Part shown: in pieces, positions 12,044-34,800 of the stretch
Layout: each line of letters starts with the position of its first letter
How positions within the stretch are numbered: the first letter of the stretch is position 1
NCBI RefSeq assembly: GCF_026230105.1
Contig: NC_079484.1
Location: 4,851,805-4,915,804, forward strand
DNA length: 64,000 bases
Direction of reading: 5' to 3'
Source: Diorhabda sublineata
Lineage: Eukaryota > Arthropoda > Insecta > Coleoptera > Chrysomelidae
Translations under genes and position numbers: made by a program
Notes under the pieces: generated by a model
Databases searched by the model: none
What the model saw: only the letters and a program-made list of their open reading frames with translations
Told to the model about the DNA's origin: nothing

Positions 12044-12600
12044 ATTTGATTAGTTATTGGTATGAAAACTTAATTATAACAGTAATGATAAAATTCAGTT
12101 TTACTTGCAAAACATAATCTTTTTGCAGTTTGCAAAATTCCCACGTGTGTTTATTTTAATTTGTCAAATTAATGACATATCAATGTTGTCAAAGGTTTTT
12201 ATCACTTGAAAGTAGTAACTTTTATTTTTTAGTCATAACTTCGCCGATTATAAGGTTTTATTAAAACTATACATGAGAATAAGCCTAGAGGTTTCAAATT
12301 TTCTATATTTTTTATAAGAAAATTATCTTATGGTACTGTAATCATTAAAAATTACTATTGTGATATCAATATAAAACTCTTACTTCTATTTTTTTTCCAC
12401 AACTTGAGCTATTCGAAAGTTCACTCGTACTATTTACATATAAAAATAAATATTTTTTATTCAAATATGCCCTAACTAGTTTTGAAAATTGTTAGCTGTA
12501 GCCAAGCTGCGACTAAGAAAAAAAGTGTAATAGATATGAAATTGACGTATATTGCCCATACTGTTCATGATATGTCATCGTTCTTTGATGTGAAGGCGCC
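12044..12600. promoter_or_regulatory. Divergent promoter region, GNL2 (-) and importin-5 (+)
   Basis: The 557 bp separate two start codons that point away from each other, so both promoters and 5' UTRs must lie here unless a non-coding first exon lies elsewhere. No TATA box or clear initiator stands out. The sequence close to the importin start is locally richer in CG (GCGCCATGGCCGCCG), and the importin ATG has a good initiation context. Confidence 0.6.
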
Positions 12601-15600
12601 ATGGCCGCCGAACAGGAGCAATTTTACCAAATCTTGACAACACTTTTATCAACAGATAACAACATCAGAACTCAAGCTGAGGTAAGTTAAACCGTTCATC
12701 AATCTTATTTTGATATTTTAAAATTGTAAGAAATACGGGGCAGCAAATATTTTTCGTCAGTGATTCCTTAAAGTTATGAACGTTCCCAACGTGTATCGCT
12801 ACCAAGGCATGCTTGCGTCTAGAACTGGAATTAACTTATGATTCACTCATGAAAAATTTGGACAATAAAGCATTAGAATATTTATTTTGGGTTCCTATTT
12901 TTTTAATAAAACGACGTTTGAACCACATGTACATTTTTCATAATCATCTCTAAAAAACCGCCAATATTTGGACACCGGTTATTCTATTTCAACTGGACCC
13001 ATTACACCTGTAACATGCCGTAATTTTATTTATTATCAAAAATTAAGGAAATATGTTCATTTCTTTAACAATTTCGAACTAATTAGTTTGTTCAGTAATT
13101 AAAGAACTTGCTGCGTTTGCTATAAGCAAATTTTAGAAAAACATATACTATGGAGTATTTTTTAGTGTCACTGTATTGGAAAATACATATTCGTTTAGCT
13201 ATTTGGCATTTTAGTAGTTTTGAATTGCTATTATCTAAGGAAAAAGGATGTACCATAATTTCAATTGTTATTAGTTTAAAGAGTTCCAAGAAAAGTAAAA
13301 TTCGCCTGTCTAGTATTATTATCTCAGGCTAAGGCAGGGCAGTCTTTATGTGTATGCCTAGGCTATGGGGAGGGCTTAAGGCAAAAAACATAATTTATAA
13401 AATGAATTTCTTCATAAAATATATAAGAATGTTACTATAAAAGAGATGATGGTAAAAACAATTTTATTATTTGTTTCACTAAAATATTTTACAATTTTTA
13501 TGTACTGAGAATGTTTTTTTTTAGAAAAGGGCCTCACTTTATGTTAGGAGGAGGGCCTCCTGGTCCTGAAAGAGGGCCCTGCTTTCGACAAACCATGTAC
13601 AACCATTATGTACTTGATATTTTTCTAAATCTCTTCCATAAATCCCTTTAGCTGTATCTGATGAAATTTAATTTTGGAAAACAAGAATAGTAACATTAAA
13701 TTCACTTTTAATGGAAACAAAATCTTGTTAAAACCTACAAATTTTTCATTTCAAAATGGCAGTTCATATAGCAATATCCACTTATTTTCCAAGAAAAATC
13801 TTCCAAATCATTTTCAACCAAAATGAATAAGTATGAAAGTTGTCTGTAAAAATTGAACTATTTTTTACAAATAGTATAAATATAACAAGTTTTGCAAATC
13901 CACTATACTATTAAAAATGTCTATTTACTATTTATTGTTCCCTTATTACAAATCATCTAAAGATTAGATTGAGTTATCCCTAAAAAAAGCTGAAAAACGG
14001 GCTTTAAAAAATTTGAAAATCCATAATTGGAACTATTATTTATGATAACTCATTTTTATTTTTCTTCTGAACATTATAATTTTAAAAAACATTCATTTTT
14101 AAGTTCTTTATGAATCAAGTTTCTTTTATAATGAATATCCATAATTTACGTATCATTTAAAACAATATAGTGAAATAATGAAATAAATCTTGATAAAAAG
14201 ATACGAGAGTCCACACCATCATCTTTTTAAATAGGAACCATTTATAATATGATGGTTGATATTAATGATATTGATGCCAAATAGTGGAAAAGTGCTCAGA
14301 TTTCATTTCAGATTCATATATGTTTCAGAATATGACAGTAATATTATAATTTCAAACAATCGTCTAAGTTAAGGAGGTAAATAAATTCGTATATATAAAT
14401 GTTTTTTCGAGTTTTGTATAGAACAGGGTAGGAAGCAAATAAAAGATATTGTTTAATTTTAAAATACAATTGTATTTCTATTATACATATTCATTCCAAG
14501 ATTTCTTTACAGGATGCTTATTCTAATTTGCCTGTTGAAAGCAAAGTTAGTCACTTATTAGGAGCAATCCATAATAATAATTTGAGCCATGAAGCTCGAC
14601 AAATGTCGGCAGTCCTGCTGAGAAGAGTGTTTTCCAATGATTTCTTGGATTTCTATCCAAAACTACCACCAGAAAGTCAAAATCAGTTGAAAGAGCAAGT
14701 TTTATTAGCTGTTCAACAAGTTGAAACTGAACAGTTAAGGCATAAAGTGTGTGAAGTTGTGGCAGAAGTTGCTAGAAATTTGATTGATGATGATGGGAAT
14801 AACCAGTGGCCAGAATTCCTTCAGGTAATTCATATATTTTGATGTTAATCATAATTCAAATCATTAATCTTAATTTGGATGATTTATTTTTATAAATTTG
14901 TGCTCAAGCATTGAATTTTATAAAATTAAAATGGCTTTTTCAGTCTTACTGGTATTTAAGTTTTTCTTCGTTAATCAACAAAAAATGATGAGATTCTCTT
15001 TATCAATGGTCATTAGTATTTCATTTTGATTTTCAATCATATTTTCACTAAATTTCATCAATTGGATACTTTTCTATGAAAATATCCCCTGAATTGTTTG
15101 TACATTAAAGCATTCTGCTTCAAAATATTTTTAATAGTTCTATCACTTATGTTGTTCAACAATTTGTTTGCTTGAACACGAATCACTGCTCTCAGTTGTA
15201 GTACAGTTATTATTTCTCTATTTTGCCAAATTTCATGTGTAGAAAATGGCATATATGCATAGTGCAACTGAATAATTGTTCGTTGAATGTTGATATGCAT
15301 TACCACCAAAATACCATTATATATATAAATTCGAATAAAGTCTTCACCAACTAAGTTGTGATTGTGATTATTTTGGGATTGTGGCAATTAAATAAGCTTT
15401 CAAAAGCTCTAAATATGTATTAAAAAGAGTACACGTTGCTATTTAATTACCACAATTCCACAACAATAACATTTATACTTTACATAGAGTTGATTGTGAT
15501 GCTTTCTTCACTTCTAACAATAAGTTTCGAGGTACTTATAGATTCATTTAAAAGTAATACTATAATGCATTTTTTTATTGAATAAGTATCTTTTTCAGTT

Positions 15601-18600
15601 CCTCTTCCATTGTGCCAATGACCAAAATCCGGTTCTCAAAGAAGCAGCTCTTCAAATGTTTACTAGTGTGCCTGGTGTATTTGGTAACCAGCAGAATAAT
15701 TATTTGGATTTAATCAAGCAAATGTTATTACAAAGTCTACAACCTTCTGAATCCTATGAAGTCCGTTTTCAAGCTGTGAGGGCAGTAGGCGCCTTTATGC
15801 TGATAAATGATAAGGAAACTCAAATATTAAAACATTTCGCTGATCTATTAACACCCATGTTACATGTTATTGCTGAAAGTATCCAACAGCAAGATGATGA
15901 TTCTCTATTGAAAGTTCTGATTGATTTAGCCGAGAATGTACCAAAATATTTAAGACCACAATTATTACCTATTTATGAAATGTGCATGAAAATTTTCAGC
16001 GATTCTAGAGCAATGGATAGTTGGAGGCAGCTTGCTTTGGAGGTAATTATTTAGCTTATGTTATATTGGGATTAGAGGGGAATAAAGTTCAAACTTAATA
16101 TATTTTGTGCTACGGATTAATATGAACAAATGTGTAGATTCTATCCAAGAAAAATGTTTATATTTAATACTCTGTAAAAAAATAACTTTTATACAAGCTA
16201 ATATTATGAAAAGTTAATTCTTTAACTATTTAGTAACAAATCCTACAGGAAAATTCAAAGACAGTCTTAATCATTGAGATTCTTTGTTCTCATTATGTGT
16301 CCAAACCATCTCAACTTAGCATTAACGTTTTTGAGCAATTAGTTTGAGCTAAAACATTAATTCTTTGTTAATTAATTAGTAACAAACAAAATTTGGAGAT
16401 TTTTCTCTAGTTGATAATCTGATGGTTGTCAGCTATTTTGTAAAATATTTAATATTCAGGTTATGGTCACTTTGGCGGAGATGGCACCCGCGATGGTGCG
16501 TAAAAACGCCGCCAAATACATGGAACAACTGATCCCGTTGATATTGCAATTTATGGCTGATCTTGAAGAAGAATCTGGGTGGGCCGAATCCGATGAACTT
16601 TTAGATGAAGATAATGATTGTAATAATGTTGTTGCAGAGGCTGCTTTAGATCGACTTGCCTGTGGTCTAGGTAAGCTAACAAAGTAATTATCTAGAGCTT
16701 ATTTTTCTTTTTTCATTGATCTTCAACTGATTTCACAATTATTAAATAATTGAACTGCCTCCATTGAAAAAGCAAGCAGTTTAATTGAAACTTACATTAG
16801 CATTTTGATTATGGCCTCCTAAACATTTCTCCAATAAAACACTCTGGGATAAATTCTCATAGATTAGAATTTCTTTTTGAACATCAATATGCAGATGTGT
16901 TGGATGTTTTGTTGGCTTTAGCTTTGTTCCACTTATACCAACTGTACCAAAGGACACTTACTAATTCATTATAACTTTTAAACAAATGAGAATTTTGACT
17001 TGAAAATTAAAATCTATAGTTTTGAATAGTTTTACAAGCCTTAATTTCGACTGAAAAATAGTCTTGGTTTGAAAATAAATCTACAACACACGTTTTGTAC
17101 ATATTGCATATGATTTTTTGATGCCATGTCAAGACAAGGATAATAAACATACCAGAGATTTTTCCTCATCTTAAAATTATGAATAGATCTGTTTGTATAG
17201 CTTTTCTGCAAAAAGTATCTGAATGTTCTTTAAACCTCAACTCCACATCTAGAATTAGGCCCAAATTCTTAACAAATTGTTTGAATTGCACATTATATTT
17301 ACAGGTGGCAAAATTATTCTGCCTCTTGTAACTCAGAGTATTCCTGCAATGTTGGCTAGCCCAGATTGGAAACAAAGGCATGCTGCTCTTATGGCAATTA
17401 GTGCCATTGGAGAAGGTAAGTGAAATTTTTGTATTTAGTTGTGAAGTTTTTCACTAAAAAGTTATACAACTGTTAGTTTTTTTTTAATTTGTGTACATTT
17501 ATATATTTTTTGTCATTTACAGGATGTCATAAACAAATGGAAGGTATGCTCCAACAAATAATGTGTGGAGTACCTGGCGTTATGGAAGGTGTTTTGCATT
17601 ATTTGCAAGATCCTCATCCACGTGTTAGATATGCAGCTTGCAATGCAGTAGGTCAAATGGCAACTGACTTTGCTTCTGTTTTTGAGAAGAAATTCCACGA
17701 TCGAGTAGTACCAGGTTTACTTATGTTACTAGATGATAATGCTAATCCTCGTGTTCAAGCTCATGCAGGTAAGCAACATTGAAATTGGAATACGGTGTTA
17801 CCATATGCTTAAATTAATGTTCTGAATATTGACGCAGGATATATTTAACACAGTGGATTCATGTCATATTCTTATTTGATTCAATATTTGATAATAAAAT
17901 ATTGAATAAAACTGTTTATTTTTAGGAGCGGCTTTGGTTAATTTTGCTGAGGATTGTCCAAAACATATACTTAGCGGTTATTTAGATGCTCTTATGAGTA
18001 AACTAGAGGGTATTTTAACAGCTAAATTCAAAGAATTGGTAGAAAAAGGTACAAAATTAGTATTGGAACAAGTTGTAACGACGATAGCTAGTGTTGCAGA
18101 TACAGCAGAACAAGAATTTATAGCCTATTATGACCGCTTAATGCCTTGCTTAAAATACATTATTCAAAATGCGAATAAGGATGAATTGAAATTACTTAGA
18201 GGTATGGGTTTTATTAATTGGAAATGGAAATTTTATTATACTATTACTTTTGATAGGTAAAGCTATTGAGTGTGTTACTTTGATTGGTATGGCAGTTGGA
18301 TCTGAGAAATTCAGTATAGATGCAACTGAGGTTATGGATATGTTGTTAAAAACACATGGTGATGGTGCAGAATTACCAGATGATGATCCCCAAACCAGTT
18401 ATCTTATTTCCGCATGGTCAAGAATATGCAAGGTAAATTGATAATGTTGGGTTATACAAAAGTTTTCTGCTGGGTTTATACATTATAATGATATATATTT
18501 CAAAGCTAAGTTCCAGGTACAAAACTAGAAACTAACCTTTCTTGTTGTATTAGGTTCTTGGTAAGAATTTTGAACAATATTTGCCTTTGGTGATGGGGCC

Positions 18601-21560
18601 AGTAATGAGAACTGCCGCTATGAAACCAGACGTAGCCTTATTGGATAATGATGATATGCAAGGAGTTGAAGGTGATGACGATTGGCAATTTGTATCTTTG
18701 GGTGAACAGAAAAACTTTGGCATACGTACTGCAGGTATGGGTTTTAATAATTTAATTGTGTAATTTAAAAAAGTGTTTACTATGATTTAAAAAATGGATC
18801 CAATTCCTGAATTGTTGTGTGATTACAAAATTTTTATGAGTTATCACCTGATCAATTAATATAAAAATGTGTCATTTTTTAGTTCTATTTATAAAATTAA
18901 ATTTTCAGGTTTGGAAGACAAAGCCGCTGCTTGCAGTATGCTAGTTTGCTATGCTCGAGAATTGAAAGAAAGCTTTTCAAATTATGCAGAGGAGGTTGTC
19001 AAACTTATGGTACCAATGCTCAAATTTTATTTTCATGACGGTGTACGAAACGCAGCAGCCGAATCTTTACCTTGGCTATTGGAGTGTGCAATTTGCAAAG
19101 GCCCCGCTTTTATGGGTGGTATGTGGAGCTTCATCTGTCCAGAATTACTCAAGGCTATCGACACTGAGCCAGAAAGTGAAGTTTTAATGGTTATGTTGGA
19201 TTCACTTTCAAGGTGTATTCAAAAATTAGGACCGAATTATATTGATCAGGAATCCATGACTGAAATTTTAAGGATTATAGATAAACTAATGAAGGAACAT
19301 TTTGAACGAGCCAACGATAGACATAAGAAGCATTTAGATGAAGATTATGATGAAGTAATTAATTTTTTTCTAATAGGGATTTATATTTGATGTCTCTGGT
19401 ATTGTTACTAACAAGAACCTACATCTGAACTGAAAAATCAGAAAGTGCACATAAATTTGTTTATCTATACCAATAATTATATTTAGAGGAGCTCAGAAAA
19501 AAAACCATTTTTCTCTATTTCTGATCAGGTCTATTTTTTGTAGATATTAATTCTTCTAAATTTTATTAACGAAAATTGAATTTAAACGTTTCAAATCCTT
19601 TCACATTTATTGTTAAGTCTTTGTGAATTTGATCAGTCTATCTTATACTGGGTCTGCCTGTGGCAATTTTTCTCTCAAATATTCTTGATCTTTTTGGATC
19701 ATTACGTAACATTCACTTCCATAAGTTTGGTCTTATTATAGTCCTGTAGATTTTTAACTTTGTTCTTGTTATTAGTTTGTTTCAGGAGCTTCAGGTTCGC
19801 AAAATAAGCTTTATTACCTTTTTGTATTCTTTATGGTATGGCAGTGCTCGTTTTATTTCCTACAATCTTATCTTAATCTTAAAAGATTCTAACAGTCTTT
19901 ATTTCTGGCTATTATTGCAAAGTATGCAAATGCATAAATCTGGGTCAATTTGGTGTTGGAGTATTACTTTAGTAAAATTTTAATTTATAGTTTTATTATT
20001 TGTTTTTATTAAAATAACTACTGAAAACTGCACTTTCAGGAAGTTCAAGAACAATTAGAAGATGAAGAATCTGATGACATTTATGTATTAAGTAAAATCA
20101 CTGACGTCATCCACTCACTATTCTTGGTATACAGAGAAAATTTCCTACCTCTGTTTGATCAAATAAGCAGTCATTTTGTGAACCTTTTGACGCCGAATCG
20201 TAGCTGGGCAGATAGGCAATGGGGCATATGTGTTTTTGATGATATAATAGAATTCACAGGACCTGCTTGTGCCAAATACCAAGGCTTTTTCCTCCAACCT
20301 TTAGCCGTATACATCAAAGATAAGAGTTGCGAAGTACGACAGGCAGCTGTCTACGGATGGGGAGTACTCGCTCAATTCGGTGGAGAACAGTTTGCTGGAG
20401 AATTGGCGAAAGCAATAACACCTTTAGCCGAAGTTATAAACGATCCAGAATCGAAAGATTCTAGAAATATTAATGCGACAGAAAATGCTATATCAGCCAT
20501 TACTAAAATTATGAAATATAATAATTCTCAAATTAATTTGGATGAAATTATACCATTGTGGTTCTCTTGGTTGCCGGTTATAGAAGATGCTGATGAAGCG
20601 CCACACATTTATGGATATATGTGTGATCTTATAGAACAGAACAATCAACACATCCTAGGTAAGTATATGATTGAATTGGCAGTATTAAATAAGAACTAAC
20701 CAGAAATAATTGAAGTGTTTATTCTATTTATGATATATGGTATATCTTTGGTAAGCCTTGTTACCAAATTTTTTAGGAATCTGCAAAAGTGAGAACTACC
20801 GTGCGGTATAAAGTCAGGTTTTTGATTTGATATGTCAATCTATAGGAAAGTTTTCCATTGACCTTTCGTCAAGATCCGCCTATCTTACTTAAAATTGTTG
20901 TGTCCACTTGTAATAGATTGTTATCTTGAATTTTGTCTGTTGTTGGTATCCATTTTCCATGAATTTTGTTTTGATGCACTCAAATCTCATGTTTAGTTTG
21001 AAAAACTGTGAATTTTCCAATCATTCTCATTGTATTAGAACATTTAGAGAAGTGAACTTGTATGTGACTGACTGACTGACTAACCTTTGGCACATGTGTA
21101 CTTTTTCTAAAGCAGCTACAGTCACATTACTTACAACCACATATCGTATATCTGGGATGAATGAACTGTATGACTCGCCTCGTTCATTTTTTTCTGAATG
21201 TCTTTGAGAAATATCATTCCCTAAGTTTTATCATGATTGTATACCTTCAAACTAGCGGTGATGAAAGAAGAGACTTTGATATTGTTTAAATGCTTAATAG
21301 TATTATTTTGATCAATTATAATGACATAAATTTTTCTTGCAGGAGTAAATAATTCAAATATTCCAAGGATAATTGGCATAATAGCGGAAGCATTCTTCAG
21401 GGAAGTGATAGAACCAACAAAACCTGAAGGATTTAGAATGGTTAATATTGTTAGGCAGGTACAATCGAACGAAACATTTTTCCAAAGCGTGGTCCAATCT
21501 TTGGCGCCGGAACTGCAGCAAGCTTTGCATGTGGCTCTTCATACGGCACCCACTTCTTAG
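12601..21560 (+). CDS. Ipo5: Importin-5 (karyopherin beta-3 / Kap121 / RanBP5)
   Basis: Twelve exons join without any frame error: 12601-12681, 14513-14824, 15599-16042, 16460-16670, 17305-17415, 17523-17768, 17926-18201, 18257-18432, 18554-18734, 18909-19354, 20040-20658, 21343-21560. The total is 3321 bases, 1106 residues, close to the ~1100 usual for the family. It starts MAAEQEQFYQIL and shows the HEAT-repeat solenoid landmarks: RNLIDDDGNNQWPE, YLRPQLLPIYE, the acidic LEEESGWAESDELLDED loop, DPHPRVRYAACNAVGQMATD, GTKLVLEQVVTTIASVADTA, LMVPMLKFYFHDGVR and RQWGICVFDD. The protein is a nuclear import receptor that binds Ran-GTP and carries ribosomal proteins, histones and other basic cargo through nuclear pores. 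Introns vary from 55 bp to 1.8 kb; several contain old retroelement scraps. AATAAA signals occur near 22079 and 22090. Confidence 0.97.
12682..14512. other. Importin-5 intron 1
   Basis: An 1831-bp intron bounded by GAG/GTAAGT and TTTACAG. It contains a G+C-richer patch (about 13325-13600, with CAGGGCAG and GAGGGCCCTG near its ends) resembling the MITE at 5432-5650, but no target duplication could be found, so an element is not called. Confidence 0.6.
16260..16325 (-). mobile_element. Short non-LTR retrotransposon fragment
   Basis: In importin-5 intron 3, the minus strand reads AKLRWFGHIMRTK, a close match to the LRWFGH-type motif near the C-terminus of many RTE/R1-like reverse transcriptase ORFs. 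Flanking frames are broken. It is opposite in orientation to the host gene. Confidence 0.5.
19590..19990 (-). mobile_element. Old non-LTR retrotransposon fragment
   Basis: In importin-5 intron 10, minus-strand frames give pieces such as ERKIATGRPSIR and DQIHKDL, and GSECYVM in another frame, which look like the end of a reverse transcriptase polyprotein (GRPRxRWxDQI and YGSECW blocks). The reading is frameshifted and the family cannot be fixed from this. Confidence 0.4.
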
Positions 21561-22100
21561 CTGAAGATTCAAATTTAAGTTATTGTTTTTAAAGCTAATT
21601 TAATTAATACAGAGTTGAAATGAAAAAAAGTTGAAACGTACTGATCGGTTCTAAGGTAATTTGCATTGTTTTAATCCGTTTCTTGAAACGCATACTATTT
21701 TTTAAAATTTAGGTCTGATAACTTTTAAAATTATTCCTACACATCGAAATAAATGTTCCATTTTGTACCGATGTAATGTGATAATGTATGCTTTATAATT
21801 TTTTATAATGCACATTATTTTAGAATCGTCATGTATAAATTATTTTTATATTCTTACGACGTTATAGCAGAATTTTTGTTTTTGTACTAGTTACAAAAAA
21901 TTTTTTACTGGGAAATTTTTTATGATTACCTTCCGAATAGGTACTTATTTTGAGAACTCATTGTACATAGAATTCACTGCTCTGTACTATATATGTGATA
22001 CTTATTTTTCATTCATAAAATATTTTTGTCTACAATAATGTTAGTGTTTCGAAAATTATTTAATCACTAATGAAATTGAATAAATATCAATAAAACACAT

Positions 22101-22479
22101 TTTCCTGAAGAGTTTTGTTTTATTTCAGGGTGGGGATAATTACAAACATTCAATTATAAATAAAAATTTTTGTAGAAAAAGTTGAAAATAATTAGTTAAT
22201 GTAATAATCCATCAAGATTTTTCTTATTGTACAACTGGAGGGTGGAATGTGTTCATATAATAACGGAAATTTCATAAAAAAATATTGATGTATATAGACC
22301 TTTACAATATCCTTTAATTCTTCCTGCTGTTTCAATGTCACTTATGCTTTTAGAACATTAGGAAAAACTCACATTGAACCATGTTTAGTGAATATAGTGG
22401 CAGAGATTATTGCCCCCTTATTGTTTTTAGTCACTGTTTATCAAAATTGAATAATTTTTGCTACCATCCTTCATAGTTG
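22101..22479. other. Flank downstream of importin-5, nothing recognised
   Basis: AT-rich non-coding DNA after the importin-5 poly(A) signals. Confidence 0.4.
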
Positions 22480-22800
22480 TAGATAGCCAAGAGCCGCTAA
22501 GGCCTCTGATAGGCCCACTAAACATTACCAAAAGCTGATGTTCTTTTAGAAACCGATCAGGTGCTTTGACTTAAACCTTTTGTTGTCGTTTGGTTAGGTC
22601 CCCTTCATGGTATCAGCTACAGAACAATAGAAAAAACATTGGAGAAGAAGGTAGATAGGAACAAAAAACGTTGAAACAACCTACAGTGGCCAAGACATTC
22701 ACAGACTCTTTGGAAATTCTAACTAGCTGAATGTATCAACCTTAATAAGAACAATCTACAGATACTAACAGGAGTCCTATTGGGACTCCAAATCCACGTA
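22480..22800 (+). mobile_element. Non-LTR retrotransposon RNase H/C-terminal remnant
   Basis: Broken plus-strand frames contain ISDSQEPLRPL (an RNase H block), a WLGPLHGIS segment where related elements have the WVPGHSG motif, and LNKNNLQILTGVLLG (the LTGVLTGH-like C-terminal block). The same family is seen at about 46560-47400 and, reversed, at 53600-53960. Confidence 0.55.
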
Positions 22801-31845
<9,045 letters not shown>

Positions 31846-31850
31846 GTACC

Positions 31851-34800
31851 ATGGATCCAGATGATCCTATTCAGCGGTTTTTACAATCGACAGGGTGGAC
31901 GTGCGAAGATTTGTTGGAAAAATTGCAAAAATATAGAGCCTCGAAAGATCCATTGGGTTCTCAACAAACCTCGACCCAATCAAATAAAACTGATAATATC
32001 GAGTTAAAAGATCCTCTATCAAATTTAAATCAATATGATGCAACTACTAATATTTCTGGTAATAACACGACTATGGTTATAATTATACCCACGGGTATTA
32101 CATAAAATTATTTTCAGATCCTGACGATGGAGAAAAAGAAGTTAATGGAGTGGATAGTGGCAATACAGATGAAATAGTAGAAGATATAAACGGAACAGAT
32201 AAGAATGAAGATGAAAATTGTTCGATTACGCAAAATAAATCCAACGCTACTGACACATCAGATGTAACTGAAGTGAGAGTCGTAGAAGTAAGCGACGATG
32301 ATTTGGACAAAGAAGACGAACAACAAGAAAATATTTTGAACCCGGAAGAAATCGAATCTTTGGAAAAATATCAAAAGACCGACGAATTCGAAACAATTAC
32401 CATCGAAACGGAGTCCGAGAAGCCTCAAGAAAATAAAATCAACTACGTAGAAATAGATCCACGACAAAAAATCAAACTGCGCCGTTTATCAATCAAACCA
32501 ACGCAACAAGGGCAGTATTCCAAATTTAAAATATCGAAAGTTACCGCGGCGACAGTAGAATCTCTTATAAACAGCAATAAATTGATACCAGAAGGAAAAC
32601 AAAATATTTTTCGACCTAAAATTGTTATCAAAAAAACGTTACAAAAAGTTGATAATTCGCTTATCACGCCGAAATCTTGTACTTCTTTTCGACCTGTGAT
32701 TATAAACAAAACTGATAATTCTCTAGTTGTATTACGTCAAAATGCTACTAGTGTTAAATCTCCTCTTCAATCGATCGGTACCACAACAACAGGAAGTATA
32801 GCGACTGATTCAAAATGCCAGAACGTGACCAGAGTTGCTAAATCATCTACGGAATCCGTGAGAACGTCGATCCTATCGCCGTATACTACAAATCCGATTA
32901 CGAAATGCCAGAATACGACAAGTTTGACCAGATTTGTCAAATCTCCATCGGAAGATAGTGCAGCTATACCAAAATCAGTTCTTTCCTTAAAAAAGAACGA
33001 TTCCTCCGATATAACACAATCCGTTATCAAATATAAAATATTTGCCAACGATTTGAAACATATCAGTTCTCCAAAGGTGACCGGATGTGAAGATAGTTCC
33101 CCTACAAATTTTTCTAACAAGGATTTATCCAAATCGCCTACACTCTTTCGATTAGGAAACGGTGGTGGTATAATTAAAAATGAAAAAATAGAAAAAACCA
33201 CCAAGGAAAGCGATGTTTTAACTCCCATTAAAATTCCGGAAAACCCCATGAAAACGTCTCATCTGTCAGATCCCGACGACGCGAAAATATACGGAGACGT
33301 ACCTTCCGAATTGGAGTTGACGCCGACAGAAACGTCTATAGCATCAAACAATATATTGTCGGTTGAAAGTGAAGGTGACGACGTAGAAGAAAATAATAGG
33401 AGCAAAGAATCCTTCGAAAATATTCGAAATAATTTAAAATTACAATTGAATTCGTTACGAACGAAGAAAAAGAGTCAGTTCTTGGAAACAACGTCAACTA
33501 AAGTCATCGATAACATTCAACGTAGCAAAAAATTATCATTACTAGAATCCATCGAAGATTCCAAGAAAAATATACCATCGGAAAAAAATATGGATAAAAA
33601 TCTTTATACTCAAACTAATGAGTTAGGTCTTGTTATATCGAACGTGGAAGGAGGAGTGGAAATAGAAGATACAGAAGGTTCCGAATTAAAACTAAACGTA
33701 ATTAATTCGAATATAACTGATAATGACGATTGTTTACCTGATAATAGACTCGCCGATAAAGATATTGGAACAGTGAATGATACAGAAAATATAAAAGTAT
33801 TAGACGAAATTAGAAAAATAATAAATAAACAAAAGTTACCTCCAAAATTGAGTATATCGAAATCTAACGACAATAGTTTATGTTTCCAAAAACGTATGCC
33901 CAAAAGTGACGAAGATAAAAAAATGGATATATCCTGCGAAAATTCCCAAACTTCCTTTACGGAAGTAGAAGAAAAATCCCCATTCATCAGTGATTCATTA
34001 GATGAATTTTTAACCGCAGGTTCCAAATTGAATATCAGTTACCAAGTACCGAAATTAGGCGCGGAAGAAGGTCTTAAAAATATCACAGAGGAATCACCAT
34101 TGATTTTAAAAAGGATCGAACAAATTAAAGAAAACGACGAAATTAAAGAAGATAAAACGAAAATGACTCCAACTGTTAAAGCAAAAACCGTCGCGCAAAA
34201 AAGGAGACTATTAGAAAAAGAAAGACGAAAGGAATTGAGGAAAGTACAGAAGAAGAAGCTCAAAGAACTGGAGGAGAGAGTAAAAGAAGTTTCAAAAGAA
34301 ATGGAGGAGATCAAAGTGAAAAATAACAATAAAAACAAATCCACCAGAAGTTATTTATTATATAACGACAAAAAAATCTGGTTAAAAAGTACAATATCCA
34401 ATAAATGTTTTGCTAAAATTAATTGTTCTAAACAACTAACAAATTTGAATAATCGAAAAAAATTGTCTCTGTTACAACAAAGTTATAAAAAACAAAATCA
34501 AATTGAGTACCGTCCGGGACCTTTATGTAAAAAACGGAATCTTCAAGTAACCGACAAAGATAAATGGGAAACTCAAATGGTTCAACTTCCGAAATTATAT
34601 TTGGAAGTATTCCCGAAACAGGGAAAACCATTTTGCAACACGATGATACGAAGATTAAATCAAATTATAGGCGGCGAATTAGATGACAATAAAATTGAAT
34701 TTGCTCTATCGGCAGTTAAATGTAAGAATTATATTAAAGAAGAAACAATAGCGCCGTTGAAATTTCCACTACAGTATCATAATAAAGTAGAAAGGATATT

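Noticed and set aside
13325..13600. G-rich patch with CAGGGC-like ends as another hAT MITE
   Set aside because: Terminal match is only about 6-8 bases and no 8-bp target duplication was found.
15058..15387. 109-codon minus-strand open frame in importin-5 intron 2
   Set aside because: No family motif, weak composition and inside a clearly spliced intron; could be a transposon relic but nothing supports it.
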